Under the pieces are notes generated by a model. It did not search any database. It saw nothing but the letters and a program-made list of their open reading frames with translations, and was not told where the DNA came from. Positions 1 to 9,300 of a stretch of 36,436 nucleotides of DNA are shown in pieces. The position numbers were made by a program, and so were the translations under genes. This stretch comes from Pseudomonadota bacterium (GTDB lineage Bacteria > Pseudomonadota > Alphaproteobacteria > Rhizobiales > Pleomorphomonadaceae). The stretch is from NCBI GenBank assembly GCA_018262575.1, contig JAGSYU010000075.1, positions 1 to 36,436 of the forward strand, written 5' to 3'. Within the stretch, counting starts at the first letter, position 1. Each line of letters starts with the position of its first letter.

Positions 1-1
1 A

Positions 2-253
2 AAGCTGAAGGACCTCATTCCGCAGCACATGTTCCAGATCCCGATCCAGGCGGCGCTCGGCGGCAAGATCATCGCCCGCGAGACCATACGGGCGCTCCGT
101 AAGGACGTGCTTGCCAAGTGCTACGGCGGCGACGTGACGCGCAAGCGCAAGCTGCTCGACAAGCAGAAGGAAGGCAAGAAGCGCCTCCGCCAGTTCGGCA
201 AGGTGGAGATTCCGCAGGAAGCCTTCATCGCAGCGCTGAAGATGGACGACTGA
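2..253 (+). CDS. lepA: Elongation factor 4 (LepA), C-terminal fragment
   Basis: The window opens inside this gene; the last 83 codons are visible and end in TGA at 251-253. The tail has the LepA-specific C-terminal domain signature: a [17 protein letters not shown] segment, the ARETI helix, [20 protein letters not shown] and a final [14 protein letters not shown]. LepA is a ribosome-associated translational GTPase that acts on stalled or mis-translocated ribosomes; its GTPase domains lie upstream of the window. A short GC hairpin follows the stop, and the next gene (grpE) converges on it. The identification rests on the C-terminal domain only, but that domain is diagnostic and separates LepA from EF-G and TypA. 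Confidence 0.95.
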   Translation, partial: KLKDLIPQHMFQIPIQAALGGKIIARETIRALRKDVLAKCYGGDVTRKRKLLDKQKEGKKRLRQFGKVEIPQEAFIAALKMDD

Positions 254-258
254 GCGGC

Positions 259-274
259 GGCGGCAATAGCCGCC
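259..274 (+). terminator. GC hairpin just after lepA
   Basis: GGCGGC and GCCGCC form a perfect 6-bp stem around an AATA loop, five bases after the lepA stop. There is no T-run, so it is more likely a 3'-end-stabilising or weak termination hairpin than a classical intrinsic terminator. Confidence 0.35.
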
Positions 275-497
275 ATAGAGCCGACGCAAGGCCGAACGGC
301 ATCGGCGAGTCTGCCGCCGGGCTGGCAATGTCCCCCTCGTCCAAGACGCGGGGCCGTTCCGACATTGCCGCCCGAAGGCGACGATCCCCTCCTGGGGCCG
401 CCTTGAAGCTAGGCGCGGATGCGAGCGATTACCAGTCCCATTTTACGGGAAACCGCGTATAGGCTCGTCATCGGCTGAAAGCAGTCTTTGGAAACGG

Positions 498-525
498 AAA
501 AGGGCGCCGCTCCCGACGCCCTTTT
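498..525 (-). terminator. Intrinsic terminator between convergent lepA and grpE
   Basis: AAAAGGGCG at 498-506 is perfectly complementary to CGCCCTTTT at 517-525, with a 10-base loop. The stem has A and T tracts at its ends, so it can work in both directions. It lies 18 bases past the grpE stop on the minus strand and about 245 bases past lepA on the plus strand. The 254-497 stretch holds nothing else I can identify. Confidence 0.75.
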
Positions 526-543
526 GTTCGTGACCGTGCCCAC

Positions 544-1164
544 TCAAACCGTCTTGTCGACCCTGTGGCCACTCTCCGGCGGTGTTTCCGGCTGGGCGGC
601 CTCTTCGGTCGGCGCCACCTTCGGACCGCCGCGCCCGACGCCGACCAGCGCCGGCCGCAGCACGCGCTCACCGATCTTGAAGCCGATTTGCATCACCTGA
701 ACCACCGTGCCACTCGGCACGCTGGGATCGGGCACCTCGAACATTGCCTGATGGAAGTTGGGGTCGAACTTCTCGCCGGTCGGGTCGACGCGACTGACCC
801 CATGCTTTTCGAGCGCTTTCATCAGCTCGCGCTCGGTCAGCTCAACGCCCTCGACCAGCGAGATCAGCGCTTCACCGCCGGTGGCGCGCGCCTCGGCGTC
901 GACGGCGGCGATCGCCCGGGTCAGGTTGTCGGCGGCGCCAACGATGTCGCGGGCGAAATTGGTCGTCGCATAGGTGCGGGTGTCGGCGATTTCTCGCTCG
1001 GTGCGACGGCGGAGATTCTCCATGTCGGCGAGGGTGCGGAGCAACTGATCCTTAAGGTCGGCCGCCTCCTTCTCGAGGGCGGCGATGCGCTGGAATCCCT
1101 GGTCGACCACCGGGTCCAGTTCGGGAACGGTCGGTTCGGGAATCGGTGCTGTATCGTCTGCCAT
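544..1164 (-). CDS. grpE: GrpE, nucleotide exchange factor for DnaK
   Basis: A 206-residue cytoplasmic co-chaperone that releases ADP from DnaK. The N-terminus is acidic and proline-rich (residues 1-20). A long heptad-rich helix follows (about 25-95, including LRRRTEREI), which is the dimer coiled coil. The C-terminal beta domain carries the family signature GEKFDPNFHQAMFEVPD and a late GFKIGERVLRPALVGV stretch. ATG at 1164 is preceded by GAGGA at good spacing. It lies downstream of hrcA on the same strand with a 139-bp gap, the usual heat-shock arrangement. A possible heat-shock-type promoter and a palindrome sit in that gap. Length is normal and no defect is seen. Confidence 0.95.
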   Translation of the reverse strand: MADDTAPIPEPTVPELDPVVDQGFQRIAALEKEAADLKDQLLRTLADMENLRRRTEREIADTRTYATTNFARDIVGAADNLTRAIAAVDAEARATGGEALISLVEGVELTERELMKALEKHGVSRVDPTGEKFDPNFHQAMFEVPDPSVPSGTVVQVMQIGFKIGERVLRPALVGVGRGGPKVAPTEEAAQPETPPESGHRVDKTV

Positions 1165-1215
1165 CTTGTCCTCATACTGTCTCAGAGGCGGCGGGCGCCG
1201 CCAAACGTGCCTCGG

Positions 1216-1244
1216 ATTTGAGGGTTTCGGAGGCGAAAATCAAC
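1216..1244 (-). promoter_or_regulatory. Candidate promoter for grpE
   Basis: On the minus strand, GTTGATT (1238-1244) is followed after 13 bases by CCCTCAAAT (1216-1224). The spacing and the C-rich -10 region resemble alphaproteobacterial RpoH promoters, but the match is imperfect. It could allow grpE expression independent of hrcA read-through. This is a pattern match only. Confidence 0.3.
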
Positions 1245-1261
1245 CCTTGGCCGTTCATTCC

Positions 1262-1288
1262 GGGACAATCGCCTGAAAGCGATTGCCC
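1262..1288. repeat. Palindrome in the hrcA-grpE gap
   Basis: GGGACAATCGC (1262-1272) and GCGATTGCCC (1279-1288) form a stem of about 10 bp with one bulged A and a 6-base loop. It lies 15 bases past the hrcA stop on the minus strand. No T-run follows. It does not match the CIRCE operator (TTAGCACTC-N9-GAGTGCTAA). It may be a processing or stability hairpin, or a copy of a dispersed palindromic repeat. Confidence 0.45.
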
Positions 1289-1303
1289 TGTGCTCATTCC
1301 CTG

Positions 1304-2374
1304 TCAGCCGAGGATGCGGCCGACGATGCGGGCGGTGTAGTCGACCATCGGTACGACACGGGCATAGTTGAGCCGGGTTGGCCCGATGACGCCGACGACG
1401 CCGATCACCCGCGCCTCCGCGTCACGGTAGGGCGACACCACCAGCGACGAGCCTGAAAGGCCGAACAGCTTGTTCTCCGAACCGATGAAGATGCGCACCC
1501 CCTCACCGGCATCGGCAAGGCCCAGCAGCTCGATCAGGTCTTCCGAGCTTTCGAGCTCGTCGAAGAGAGCCCGAATCCTCTCGAGATCCTCGGCTGCCCG
1601 GACATCGTCGAGCAAGTTGGCGCGGCCCCGCACGATCAGCGTCTGCGGCCGGCTGCCCCCGGCATCCGACCAGGAGGCAAGGCCAGCGTCGACGACGCGG
1701 GCCGTCAAGGTGTCTAGCTCGAGCTTTCGGGCCGTGCGCTGGTGTTCAATCTCGGCGCGCGTTTCGCCGAGGGTGCGGCCGCGAATGTGAGCGTTGAGAT
1801 AGCTGGCCGCCTCCTGCAGGGCCGAGGCCGGCAGGTCGGGCGGCAGGTCGATCAACCGGTTCTCGACGGTGCCGTTGTCACCGACCAGCACGACGATGCC
1901 GCGTGTCGGCTCGATCCGAACGAACTCGATGTGGCGAAGGCGGGAATCGGCCTTCTGGGTCAGCACCACGCCAGCGCCGCGCGTCAGGCCCGACAGTGTC
2001 TGCGAGGCTTCCGTCAGCACGTCCTCGACGCTCTTGCCGGTACCGGACGCTCTGAGGCGGCCCTCGATCGCCGACCGGTCGCCCTCGGCAAGATCGCCGA
2101 TCTCCAGCATGGCATCGACGAAAAAGCGAAGGCCAAGATCGGTCGGCAGCCGGCCGGCCGACGTGTGCGGCGCGTAGAGCAAGCCCGCCGCCTCCAGGTC
2201 GGACATGACGTTGCGCACCGAGGCCGGCGACAGCGGCGCGGCGAGGAGGCGCGCAATATTGCGGCTGCCAACGGGATCGCCGGTGTCGAGATAGGCCTCG
2301 ACAATACGTCGGAAGATGTCGCGCGATCGTGCGTCGAGTTCCCGCAAGCCACCTTGTCCGCCTGTCATCGTCAC
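1304..2374 (-). CDS. hrcA: HrcA, heat-inducible transcription repressor
   Basis: A 356-residue repressor that binds CIRCE operators and depends on GroEL for folding. The N-terminus (about 12-80) is a winged helix: [20 protein letters not shown], then [11 protein letters not shown], then a recognition region with [18 protein letters not shown] and [19 protein letters not shown]. The C-terminal half ends with the [19 protein letters not shown] motif typical of HrcA. The start is probably GTG at 2374, with AAGGAG ten bases upstream (2385-2390); an in-frame ATG at 2368 is the alternative. It is divergent from tsaB, and I see no CIRCE in the 144-bp shared region, so autoregulation through CIRCE is not supported here. 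Confidence 0.95.
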   Translation of the reverse strand: MTMTGGQGGLRELDARSRDIFRRIVEAYLDTGDPVGSRNIARLLAAPLSPASVRNVMSDLEAAGLLYAPHTSAGRLPTDLGLRFFVDAMLEIGDLAEGDRSAIEGRLRASGTGKSVEDVLTEASQTLSGLTRGAGVVLTQKADSRLRHIEFVRIEPTRGIVVLVGDNGTVENRLIDLPPDLPASALQEAASYLNAHIRGRTLGETRAEIEHQRTARKLELDTLTARVVDAGLASWSDAGGSRPQTLIVRGRANLLDDVRAAEDLERIRALFDELESSEDLIELLGLADAGEGVRIFIGSENKLFGLSGSSLVVSPYRDAEARVIGVVGVIGPTRLNYARVVPMVDYTARIVGRILG

Positions 2375-2518
2375 GATGCCGAAACTCCTTTCCCGTCATT
2401 GCCAGTCTGGCGGCGCAGGCCCGACGACGCAAGCCCTGAAAGCCCTCGGACCAGAACGAGGGTGGACGACGCGGCTCGGCTGCTCGACAGCGGCGGCGGA
2501 CCGGGATAAAGGGGGCCA

Positions 2519-3205
2519 ATGCTGACGCTCGCACTCGATACCGCCAACGACCGGCTCGCCGTCGCCCTCGCAGGTGAGGGCCGAGCGGTGGCGCGTGCTG
2601 AGGCAATCGCGCGCGGTCACGCCGAGCGACTGTTTCCGCTGATCGACGAGATTCTGGCCGCGGCGGAAGCGGAGATCGAAGACATCCGGCGCATTGCCGT
2701 TAACGTCGGCCCCGGAAGCTTCACCGGCATCCGCATTGCCGTGGCAGCGGCGCGCGGCCTTGGCCTCGCCCTTGGTATTCCCGTCGTTGGCATCGACGCA
2801 CTTCACCTCATCGCCGCTTCGCTTGACGAGCCGGCGGATGGACCGGTGCTTGCCGCCGTCGATGCCCGGCGAGGCGAGGTCTATGCCGCCCTCTTCGGAC
2901 CAAAGGGCGACGTGCTCGAGGCGCCGTTCGCCGCCGACGCGGAAAGCGTGCTGACCCGCATCGGCGACCGTGCCGCCGTGCTGGCCGGCTCGGGCGCGGC
3001 GATCCTGGCCCATCAGGCGGCGATTTCAGGCCGGCGGGTGCCGCCGGTCGACGCCATGTTCACCACCGACCCACTGGCCCTCGCTCGGCTCGGCAGCCTT
3101 GCCGACCCGGCGACGGCCCTGCCCCGTCCGCTTTATCTCAGGGCGCCCGACGCCAAACCGCAGGCGCCAGTGCCCGGCCTTCTCGCCCGAACGCCAGATC
3201 CATGA
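2519..3205 (+). CDS. tsaB: TsaB, tRNA threonylcarbamoyladenosine complex subunit
   Basis: A 228-residue ASKHA-fold protein. TsaB scaffolds TsaD and TsaE in making N6-threonylcarbamoyladenosine at position 37 of ANN-decoding tRNAs. It opens with the family's LTLALDTAND strand-turn. It continues with GHAERLFPLIDEIL, the diagnostic VGPGSFTGIRIAVAAARGLG segment at about 62-81, and a DARRGEVYAALF segment in the second lobe. ATG at 2519 follows an AAAGGGGG Shine-Dalgarno sequence. Its stop overlaps the rimI start by four bases (ATGA), indicating translational coupling. It is divergent from hrcA. Size is normal. Confidence 0.93.
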   Translation: MLTLALDTANDRLAVALAGEGRAVARAEAIARGHAERLFPLIDEILAAAEAEIEDIRRIAVNVGPGSFTGIRIAVAAARGLGLALGIPVVGIDALHLIAASLDEPADGPVLAAVDARRGEVYAALFGPKGDVLEAPFAADAESVLTRIGDRAAVLAGSGAAILAHQAAISGRRVPPVDAMFTTDPLALARLGSLADPATALPRPLYLRAPDAKPQAPVPGLLARTPDP

Positions 3206-3696
3206 AGCTCTCAGACCTCAAACGCCTGTTCGCTGCCCCGCAACCGATCTGCGAGCCCGGCCACGTCGCCGACGCCGACGATCTTGCCGCCCTGCACGCC
3301 CACGCCTTCCGCCACGGCTGGCCGGCCACCGAGATGGAGGCGCTGATCGCCGACCCGACGGTGACGACAATCGTGGCCCGCCAGGGGCGGACAGCGTTCA
3401 CCCGCCGGCCGGTCGGCTTCGTCATGGTCCGTGCGGCCGCCGACGAGGCGGAGATCCTGACCGTCGTCGTCGCACCGGCACGGCGTGGTCGCGGCATCGG
3501 TCGCCTGATGATGGACGAGACCATCCGCCGCCTCTATTTCATGCGCATCGCCTCGTTGTTCCTGGAGGTGGATGAGGGTAACGACCCGGCGCTCGCTCTC
3601 TATCGACGCCTCGGTTTCCGGGAGGTCGGTCGACGTTCCAACTACTACGGCAACGGCACTGCGAACGCCCTTGTCATGCGAGCCGATCTCAAATAA
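3202..3696 (+). CDS. rimI: RimI-like GNAT N-acetyltransferase
   Basis: A 164-residue GNAT protein. RimI acetylates the N-terminus of ribosomal protein S18. Visible GNAT elements are the beta4 strand EILTVVVAPARRG, the acetyl-CoA-binding RGRGIGRLMMDE loop-helix (about 93-104), the FLEVDEGNDPALALYRRLGF motif, and an end in GNGTANALVMRADL. Overlap with tsaB and the fur/mur gene downstream reproduce the rhizobial tsaB-rimI-fur order, which favours RimI over another GNAT. The N-terminal extension of about 20 residues is not clearly conserved. The exact substrate cannot be read from sequence. Confidence 0.88.
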   Translation: MKLSDLKRLFAAPQPICEPGHVADADDLAALHAHAFRHGWPATEMEALIADPTVTTIVARQGRTAFTRRPVGFVMVRAAADEAEILTVVVAPARRGRGIGRLMMDETIRRLYFMRIASLFLEVDEGNDPALALYRRLGFREVGRRSNYYGNGTANALVMRADLK

Positions 3697-3743
3697 CCCA
3701 TAGTTGGCCGGCGACGGCGGCTGGCTGTCCGAGGGTATCAGCG

Positions 3744-4190
3744 ATGACCGATGAATCCACTCCGCTCTCCTTAGAGGAAGCTTGCGCGGCGCGCGGCATG
3801 CGCATGACCGAGCAGCGGCGAATCATCGCCCGCGTCTTGGAACAGGCGGTCGATCATCCCGACGTCGAGGAGGTCTACCGCCGCGCCTCGGCGATCGACA
3901 GCAACATTTCGATCTCCACCGTCTATCGCACCGTCAAGCTGTTTGACGACGCCGGCATGATCGCCCGGCTCGACTTCCGCGATGGTCGCTCGCGCTATGA
4001 GCCGCTGCCCGACGAGCACCACGACCACCTGATCGACTTCCGCACCGGCGCCGTCGTCGAATTCCACAGCGACGAGATCGAAGCGCTGCAGCGCGAGGTC
4101 GCCCGCAAGCTGGGCTACAAGCTGATCGACCACCGGCTCGAGCTCTACGGCGTGCCGCTCAGCGACGCCGACAAGGAGGACAAGGCGTGA
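3744..4190 (+). CDS. fur: Fur/Mur-family metal-responsive regulator
   Basis: A 148-residue Fur-superfamily regulator. The N-terminal winged helix (about 10-85) has RMTEQRRIIARVL, HPDVEEVYRRA and ISISTVYRTVKLFDDAGM. The C-terminal dimerisation domain has the metal-binding EHHDHLI motif. The CxxC pair that binds structural zinc in enterobacterial Fur is replaced (DFRTG after HHDHLI), and the Cys-containing tail is absent. Rhizobial members of this type, called Fur or Mur, sense manganese or iron and control uptake genes; which metal applies here is not decidable. The gene lies 47 bp after rimI and overlaps plsC by four bases (GTGA). Confidence 0.9.
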   Translation: MTDESTPLSLEEACAARGMRMTEQRRIIARVLEQAVDHPDVEEVYRRASAIDSNISISTVYRTVKLFDDAGMIARLDFRDGRSRYEPLPDEHHDHLIDFRTGAVVEFHSDEIEALQREVARKLGYKLIDHRLELYGVPLSDADKEDKA

Positions 4191-4975
4191 AGCCTGGCCA
4201 CGTCCGGGCAGCACTGACGCTGCCGCTGTTTTCCGTGGCCGCGATCGTCCTCGTCCTCGTCTATCTGCCAGCCCGACTCTTCCGCTGGCGTCTCGCCGGC
4301 CTTCTCCAGATGATCTTTCATCGGTTGGCACTGTGGGCGCTCGGCATCAGGCTGCATGTGCATGGCCGCCCGGCCACCGAGCGACCATTGCTTCTGGCTG
4401 CCAATCACGCCTCCTGGATCGACATTTCCGCTTATGGTGCGGTGATACCGGTATCGTTCATCGCCAAGCGCGAGGTCGGTACCTGGCCGCTGATCGGCTT
4501 CTTCGCCCGCCTGCAACGCTCGGTGTTCATTGACCGGACCCGGCGCGGCACCACCGCCGACCAGGCGGACAGCATCGGTCGCCGCCTGGCGGACGGCGAC
4601 GCCATCATGCTGTTTCCCGAGGGCACGACCTCGGATGGCAACCAGGTGCTGCCCTTTCGCTCGGCGCTGTTCGGCGCCGCTCGCACAGCTCTTGACGAAC
4701 CAGGCGTCGAGGCGGTGTTCGTGCAGCCGGTCGCCATCGCCTATACCCACATGCTCGGCCTGCCGCTCGGCCGGTCGGGACGATCGATCGTGTCCTGGGT
4801 CGGCGACCAGGACCTGGCGCCACACGCCCGCGAACTGCTTGCGGCCTCCGACTTCGACGTCACCATTGCGTTTGGCGAGCCGATCCGCTTCGACCGCTCC
4901 GCCGACCGCAAGAAAGTATCTTTCGAAGCGGAAACCGCCGTACGCCGTCTGCTGGCTACCGCGCTCAGAGGCTGA
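4187..4975 (+). CDS. plsC: 1-acyl-sn-glycerol-3-phosphate acyltransferase (PlsC family)
   Basis: A 262-residue membrane-bound acyltransferase that adds the second acyl chain to lysophosphatidate in phospholipid synthesis; related family members acylate other lysolipids. One N-terminal membrane helix is visible (about 8-27, LPLFSVAAIVLVLVYLPARLF). The catalytic HX4D motif is in AANHASWIDI (about 69-76). The FPEGTTSDG glycerophosphate-binding motif lies at about 144-152. The start is GTG at 4187, overlapping the fur stop, with a strong AAGGAGG just upstream. It closes the tsaB-rimI-fur-plsC run. In related genomes miaB comes next, but here about 12 kb of other genes intervene. Confidence 0.9.
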   Translation: MKPGHVRAALTLPLFSVAAIVLVLVYLPARLFRWRLAGLLQMIFHRLALWALGIRLHVHGRPATERPLLLAANHASWIDISAYGAVIPVSFIAKREVGTWPLIGFFARLQRSVFIDRTRRGTTADQADSIGRRLADGDAIMLFPEGTTSDGNQVLPFRSALFGAARTALDEPGVEAVFVQPVAIAYTHMLGLPLGRSGRSIVSWVGDQDLAPHARELLAASDFDVTIAFGEPIRFDRSADRKKVSFEAETAVRRLLATALRG

Positions 4976-5009
4976 GACGGACAAGCCGTATTTTTCGGAT
5001 CAGCAGATG

Positions 5010-6056
5010 CTAGCGTGGCATCAGCAGCCAGAGGTCGAGGTCCAGCACAATCGACGGCAGGTAGGCGCCCCCCTCGTCCCGGTCGGGAAAATCGGTTGCC
5101 AGTTGGTCGCGCGTACCGACCAGACGAACTCGCAAGGCCCCGAGGTCATCGCGGCCGTCGATCAATTCCTTGCCGACGATGGTCGACCAGGCATGGATGG
5201 TCGAACCGGTAAACACCGGCGCGACGTAGCGGCCACCGTTGATGGCCGCGACGTGAATGGCGTTGCCGAGGCCGTTGAAGGTCAACGCGCGGGTAACGGC
5301 CATGACGAGACCGCCGGGCACCAGCCAGCGCCCACGCAAACGCTCGTCGGAAAAGGGCAGCGGGTGTTGCCGGGCCGGATTGCCGAAGAAGCGGGCGGCC
5401 AGCATGGCGGTGCCTTCATCGACGAGTGTGCCGTCGACATGATCGATGCGTTCGCTGAGCTCGTAGTCGCCCCAGCGAAAGCGACTGCCGGAAAGACCGC
5501 TGTCCCAGGCGGACAGGTCGAGTACCGGCAGGTGGGAGCCCAGAACGTCGGCGGGGACCGCTGCCGGCAGCGGTGGCACCAGTTGTTCGGAGAAAGGTGG
5601 GACGCCCTCCTCGGTCTTGCGCACAGTCTGCCAGCGCGCAAAGTCGATCACCTCGACGTTGCCGTCCTTATGGCCGGTGGTGCGCAGGTAGACGACACCG
5701 GTGCGGCCACCGGTGTCGCGCAGGCCGATCACCTCGGTCACCGACGAGATCGTCTCGCCGGGATAGACCGGCGCGAGGAACCGACACCCGGCATAGCCGA
5801 GGTTGGCGACGGCGTTGACACCAACATCTGGCACCGACTGCGCGAACACGATGTTGAAGATCAGGAAATCGTCGACCGGCGCCATCGGATGACCGACGGC
5901 GTGGGCAAAGTCGTCCGACGATTGCAGGGCAAAACGGTTGCCGGTGAGCGCCCGGTAGAAAGCGACATCGCCGTCAGTCATCGTGCGCGGACTGGCATGG
6001 CGGAACACCTGCCCAATCCTGAAATCCTCAAAATGCCGGCCGCCGCTGCTCTTCAT
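5010..6056 (-). CDS. mch: MaoC-family hydratase, probably mesaconyl-CoA hydratase
   Basis: A 348-residue double hot-dog protein. The N-terminal half has HFEDFRIGQVFRHASPRT, the FALQSSDDFAHAVG catalytic-region helix, and NAVANLGYAGCRFLAPVYPG. A second hot-dog lies at about 190-340. This matches what I recall of mesaconyl-C1-CoA hydratase, which interconverts mesaconyl-CoA and beta-methylmalyl-CoA in the ethylmalonyl-CoA pathway. The frame stays open far upstream, but ATG at 6056 is chosen because a GGAGG sits five bases before it and homology begins there. It converges on plsC and diverges from polA. Another MaoC dehydratase remains possible. Confidence 0.8.
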   Translation of the reverse strand: MKSSGGRHFEDFRIGQVFRHASPRTMTDGDVAFYRALTGNRFALQSSDDFAHAVGHPMAPVDDFLIFNIVFAQSVPDVGVNAVANLGYAGCRFLAPVYPGETISSVTEVIGLRDTGGRTGVVYLRTTGHKDGNVEVIDFARWQTVRKTEEGVPPFSEQLVPPLPAAVPADVLGSHLPVLDLSAWDSGLSGSRFRWGDYELSERIDHVDGTLVDEGTAMLAARFFGNPARQHPLPFSDERLRGRWLVPGGLVMAVTRALTFNGLGNAIHVAAINGGRYVAPVFTGSTIHAWSTIVGKELIDGRDDLGALRVRLVGTRDQLATDFPDRDEGGAYLPSIVLDLDLWLLMPR

Positions 6057-6112
6057 GGCTGCCTCCGATCCCCGAGTCGCCGACCATGATGCCCCGCAAC
6101 GCCAACGTGTCA

Positions 6113-6132
6113 TCCCCGCCGATGGTCGGGGA
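6113..6132. repeat. Inverted repeat in the hydratase/polA divergent region
   Basis: TCCCCG and CGGGGA form a 6-bp stem with an 8-base loop in the 279-bp region (6057-6335) between the divergent hydratase and polA genes. No convincing promoter hexamers were found. The hairpin could be regulatory or a dispersed repeat. Confidence 0.3.
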
Positions 6133-6335
6133 CCAAGCCGAACCGCCGCTTTTAAGTGGCTATCCGACCTTTTCTTTCCCCGATCGCCCGTGGGCGGCGA
6201 CCGCTCGACCCGCACAGACGTGACTTCGCGGCTTCCGATGGTGTCCGTGGAAATCCTGCCGGAAACCGTCAGCAGCAGCGTCGGGCGGCAAAGGCGCGTC
6301 TTCCCTTCAGGCGGACAGGCGGGCATAGTCTGCCC

Positions 6336-9300
6336 ATGTCGAATGCAGAATCTCCCACGAGTCCCGCCTCGCGTCCGGTCAGGGCCGGCGACCACGTATT
6401 CCTGATCGACGGATCGGGCTACATCTTCCGCGCCTACCACGCGCTACCGCCGCTGACCCGCAAATCGGACGGCGTACCGGTCGGTGCCGTCTCCGGTTTC
6501 TGCAACATGCTGTGGCGACTCCTCAAGGAGGCCGAGCAGACCGTTGTCGGTGTCAAGCCGACGCATCTTGCGGTGATCTTCGACGCCTCCTCAATCACCT
6601 TCCGCAACGAGATCTACCCGCTTTACAAGGCGCAGCGGCCCGAACCGCCCGCCGACCTTCGGCCGCAGTTCGGTCTGATCCGTGAGGCCGTCCGCGCCTT
6701 CAACGTGGCCTGCGTCGAACAGCTCGGCTTCGAAGCCGACGACCTGATCGCCACTTACGCCTCGGAAGCTGCCGCGGCAGGTGCCGACGTCACCATCGTC
6801 TCGTCCGACAAGGACCTGATGCAGCTGGTGGGCGAGCGCGTCGTGCTGCTCGACACGATGAAGGACCGGAGAATCGGCATTCCCGAGGTAATCGAGAAGT
6901 TCGGTGTGCCGCCTGACAAAGTGATTGAGGTGCAATCGCTGGCTGGTGACTCCGTCGACAACGTGCCCGGCGTCCCCGGCATCGGCCTCAAGACGGCGGC
7001 CCAGCTCGTCCTCGAATACGGCACCCTCGAAGCGCTGCTCGCCGGTGCGTCCGGCATCAAGCAGCAGAAGCGACGCGAGAACCTGATCGCCTTCGCCGAA
7101 CAGGCCCGCATCTCGCACCGCCTGGTGACGCTGAAATGCGACGTGCCGTTGACGCACTCGATCGATACGCTCGGTGTCCGGCCGATCATCGGCGAGCAGT
7201 TGATCGCCTATGCCAAGGCGATGGAGTTCTCGACCATCATCCGCCGCGTGGCCGAGGCAACCAGCGTCGACCCGTCAAAGGTGGCACCAGCCGTGGTGCC
7301 GGTGACCCACTGGCCACCGGAGGGAGAAGATACATCCGGCACCCCGCTCTCCCCCCTCAGGGAGGGAGGGGACGGAGCCGATGGAGAGTCGCCTGTTGGA
7401 ACAGCCGACAGCGAGAGTGGAAACCCTTCTCCGACGACGGTGAGCGCATTTACCCCCGCCGGCCGTGCCGCCGAAGCGCAGGCAAAGATGCAGGCGATCC
7501 CGGTCGACTACTCGGCCTACGAGACGGTTACCGATCTCGGTCGCCTTGAGGCCTGGGTAGCGGAGGCCTATGAGGCCCGCCGCGTCGCCTTCGACACGGA
7601 GACCTCCGGCCTCGACCCCATGCAGGTGGAGATCGTCGGCGCTTCGCTGGCCGTCACCCCTGGCCGCGCCTGCTATATTCCGCTCGCTCACGTCTCCGGC
7701 GCGGGCGACCTCTTGGGCGGCGGCCTCGTGCCCGGCCAGATCGCCATCCGCGACTTCGTGCGCATTCTCAAGCCGCTGTTCGAAGATCCGTCGGTCCTGA
7801 AGATCGGGCAGAACGCCAAATACGACTTTATCATCCTGAAGCGCCTCGGCATCACGGTGGCGCCCTGCGATGACACCATGCTGATCTCCTACGCGCTCGA
7901 TGCCGGCCGCATGGGCCACGGCATGGACGAGCTGTCGGACGTGCTGCTCGGCCACAAGCCGATCCCCTTCAAGGACGTCTGCGGCTCGGGCAAGTCGATG
8001 ATCACCTTCGACCGCGTGCCGCTTGACCGGGCCACCCATTACGCTGCCGAGGACGCCGACGTCACGCTGCGTCTGTGGCACGTGCTGAAGCCGCGCCTTC
8101 CCGCCGAAGGCATGACCGCCCTCTACGAGACAGCCGAGCGGCCGCTCATCGACGTCATCGCCCGCATGGAGATGCGCGGCGTCTCCGTCGACCGGCAGAT
8201 CCTGTCGCGGCTATCCGGCGAATTCGCGCAATCGATGGCCGCCATGGAAGACGGCATCTTCGAGGTGGCCGGCGGCAGCTTCAACATCGGTTCGCCGAAG
8301 CAGATCGGCGATATCCTGTTCGGCAAGCTCGGCCTTGCCAGCGCCAAGAAGACCAAGACCGGCGCCTGGGCAACCGGTGCCGATGTGCTGGAAGACCTCG
8401 CCGCCGAAGGGCATGAACTGCCGCGCCGCATCCTCGACTGGCGACAGCTCTCCAAGCTGAAGTCCACCTATACCGACGCCCTGCCCGGCTACATCCATCC
8501 GGAGACCCGGCGCGTCCACACCAGCTATTCGCTGGCCGCCACCACCACCGGCCGCCTCGCTTCATCCGAGCCCAACCTTCAGAACATCCCGGTGCGCACC
8601 GAGGAGGGCCGCAAGATCCGCCGGGCCTTCGTGGCGCCGCCGGGTCGCAAGCTGGTGTCGGCCGACTACAGCCAGATCGAGTTGCGCGTGCTCGCCCACG
8701 TCGCCGACATCCCGGCGCTGAAGAATGCCTTCGCCGAGGGCATCGACATCCACGCCATGACGGCATCGGAAATGTTCGGCGTGCCGGTCGAGGGCATGGA
8801 TCCGATGGTCCGCCGCCGGGCCAAGGCGATCAACTTCGGCATCATCTACGGCATCTCGGCCTTCGGCCTTGCCAACCAGCTGTCCATTCGGCGCGAAGAG
8901 GCGGGCGACTACATCAAACGCTACTTCCAGCGCTTCCCCGGCATTCGCGACTACATGGAAGCCACCAAGCGGCAGGCGCGCGACACCGGCTATGTTACGA
9001 CCATCTTCGGTCGCAAGGCGCATTACCCCGAAATTGGCTCACCCAATGCGTCGATGCGCGCCTTCATGGAGCGGGCGGCCATCAACGCGCCGATTCAGGG
9101 CTCGGCCGCCGACATCATCCGCCGTGCCATGGCGCGCATGGAGACGGCGCTCGCCGAGGCAAACCTGTCGGCGCTGATGCTGCTGCAGGTGCACGATGAA
9201 CTGATCTTCGAAGCGCCGGACGACGAAGTGGAGGCGACCATCCCGGTGGTGCGTGCCGTCATGGAAGGCGCCGCCGAGCCGGCGGTGAAGCTCTCCGTGC

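Noticed and set aside
2375-2518. CIRCE operator in the hrcA-tsaB divergent region
   Set aside because: No TTAGCACTC/GAGTGCTAA pair or close variant is present.
4530-6089. A 519-codon open frame on the plus strand over the end of plsC and opposite the hydratase
   Set aside because: It covers two real genes in wrong frames and has no recognisable protein features.
6057-6440. Longer N-terminus for the mesaconyl-CoA hydratase
   Set aside because: The frame is open to 6440 but the extra residues overlap polA, show no homology, and the ATG at 6056 has a good ribosome-binding site.
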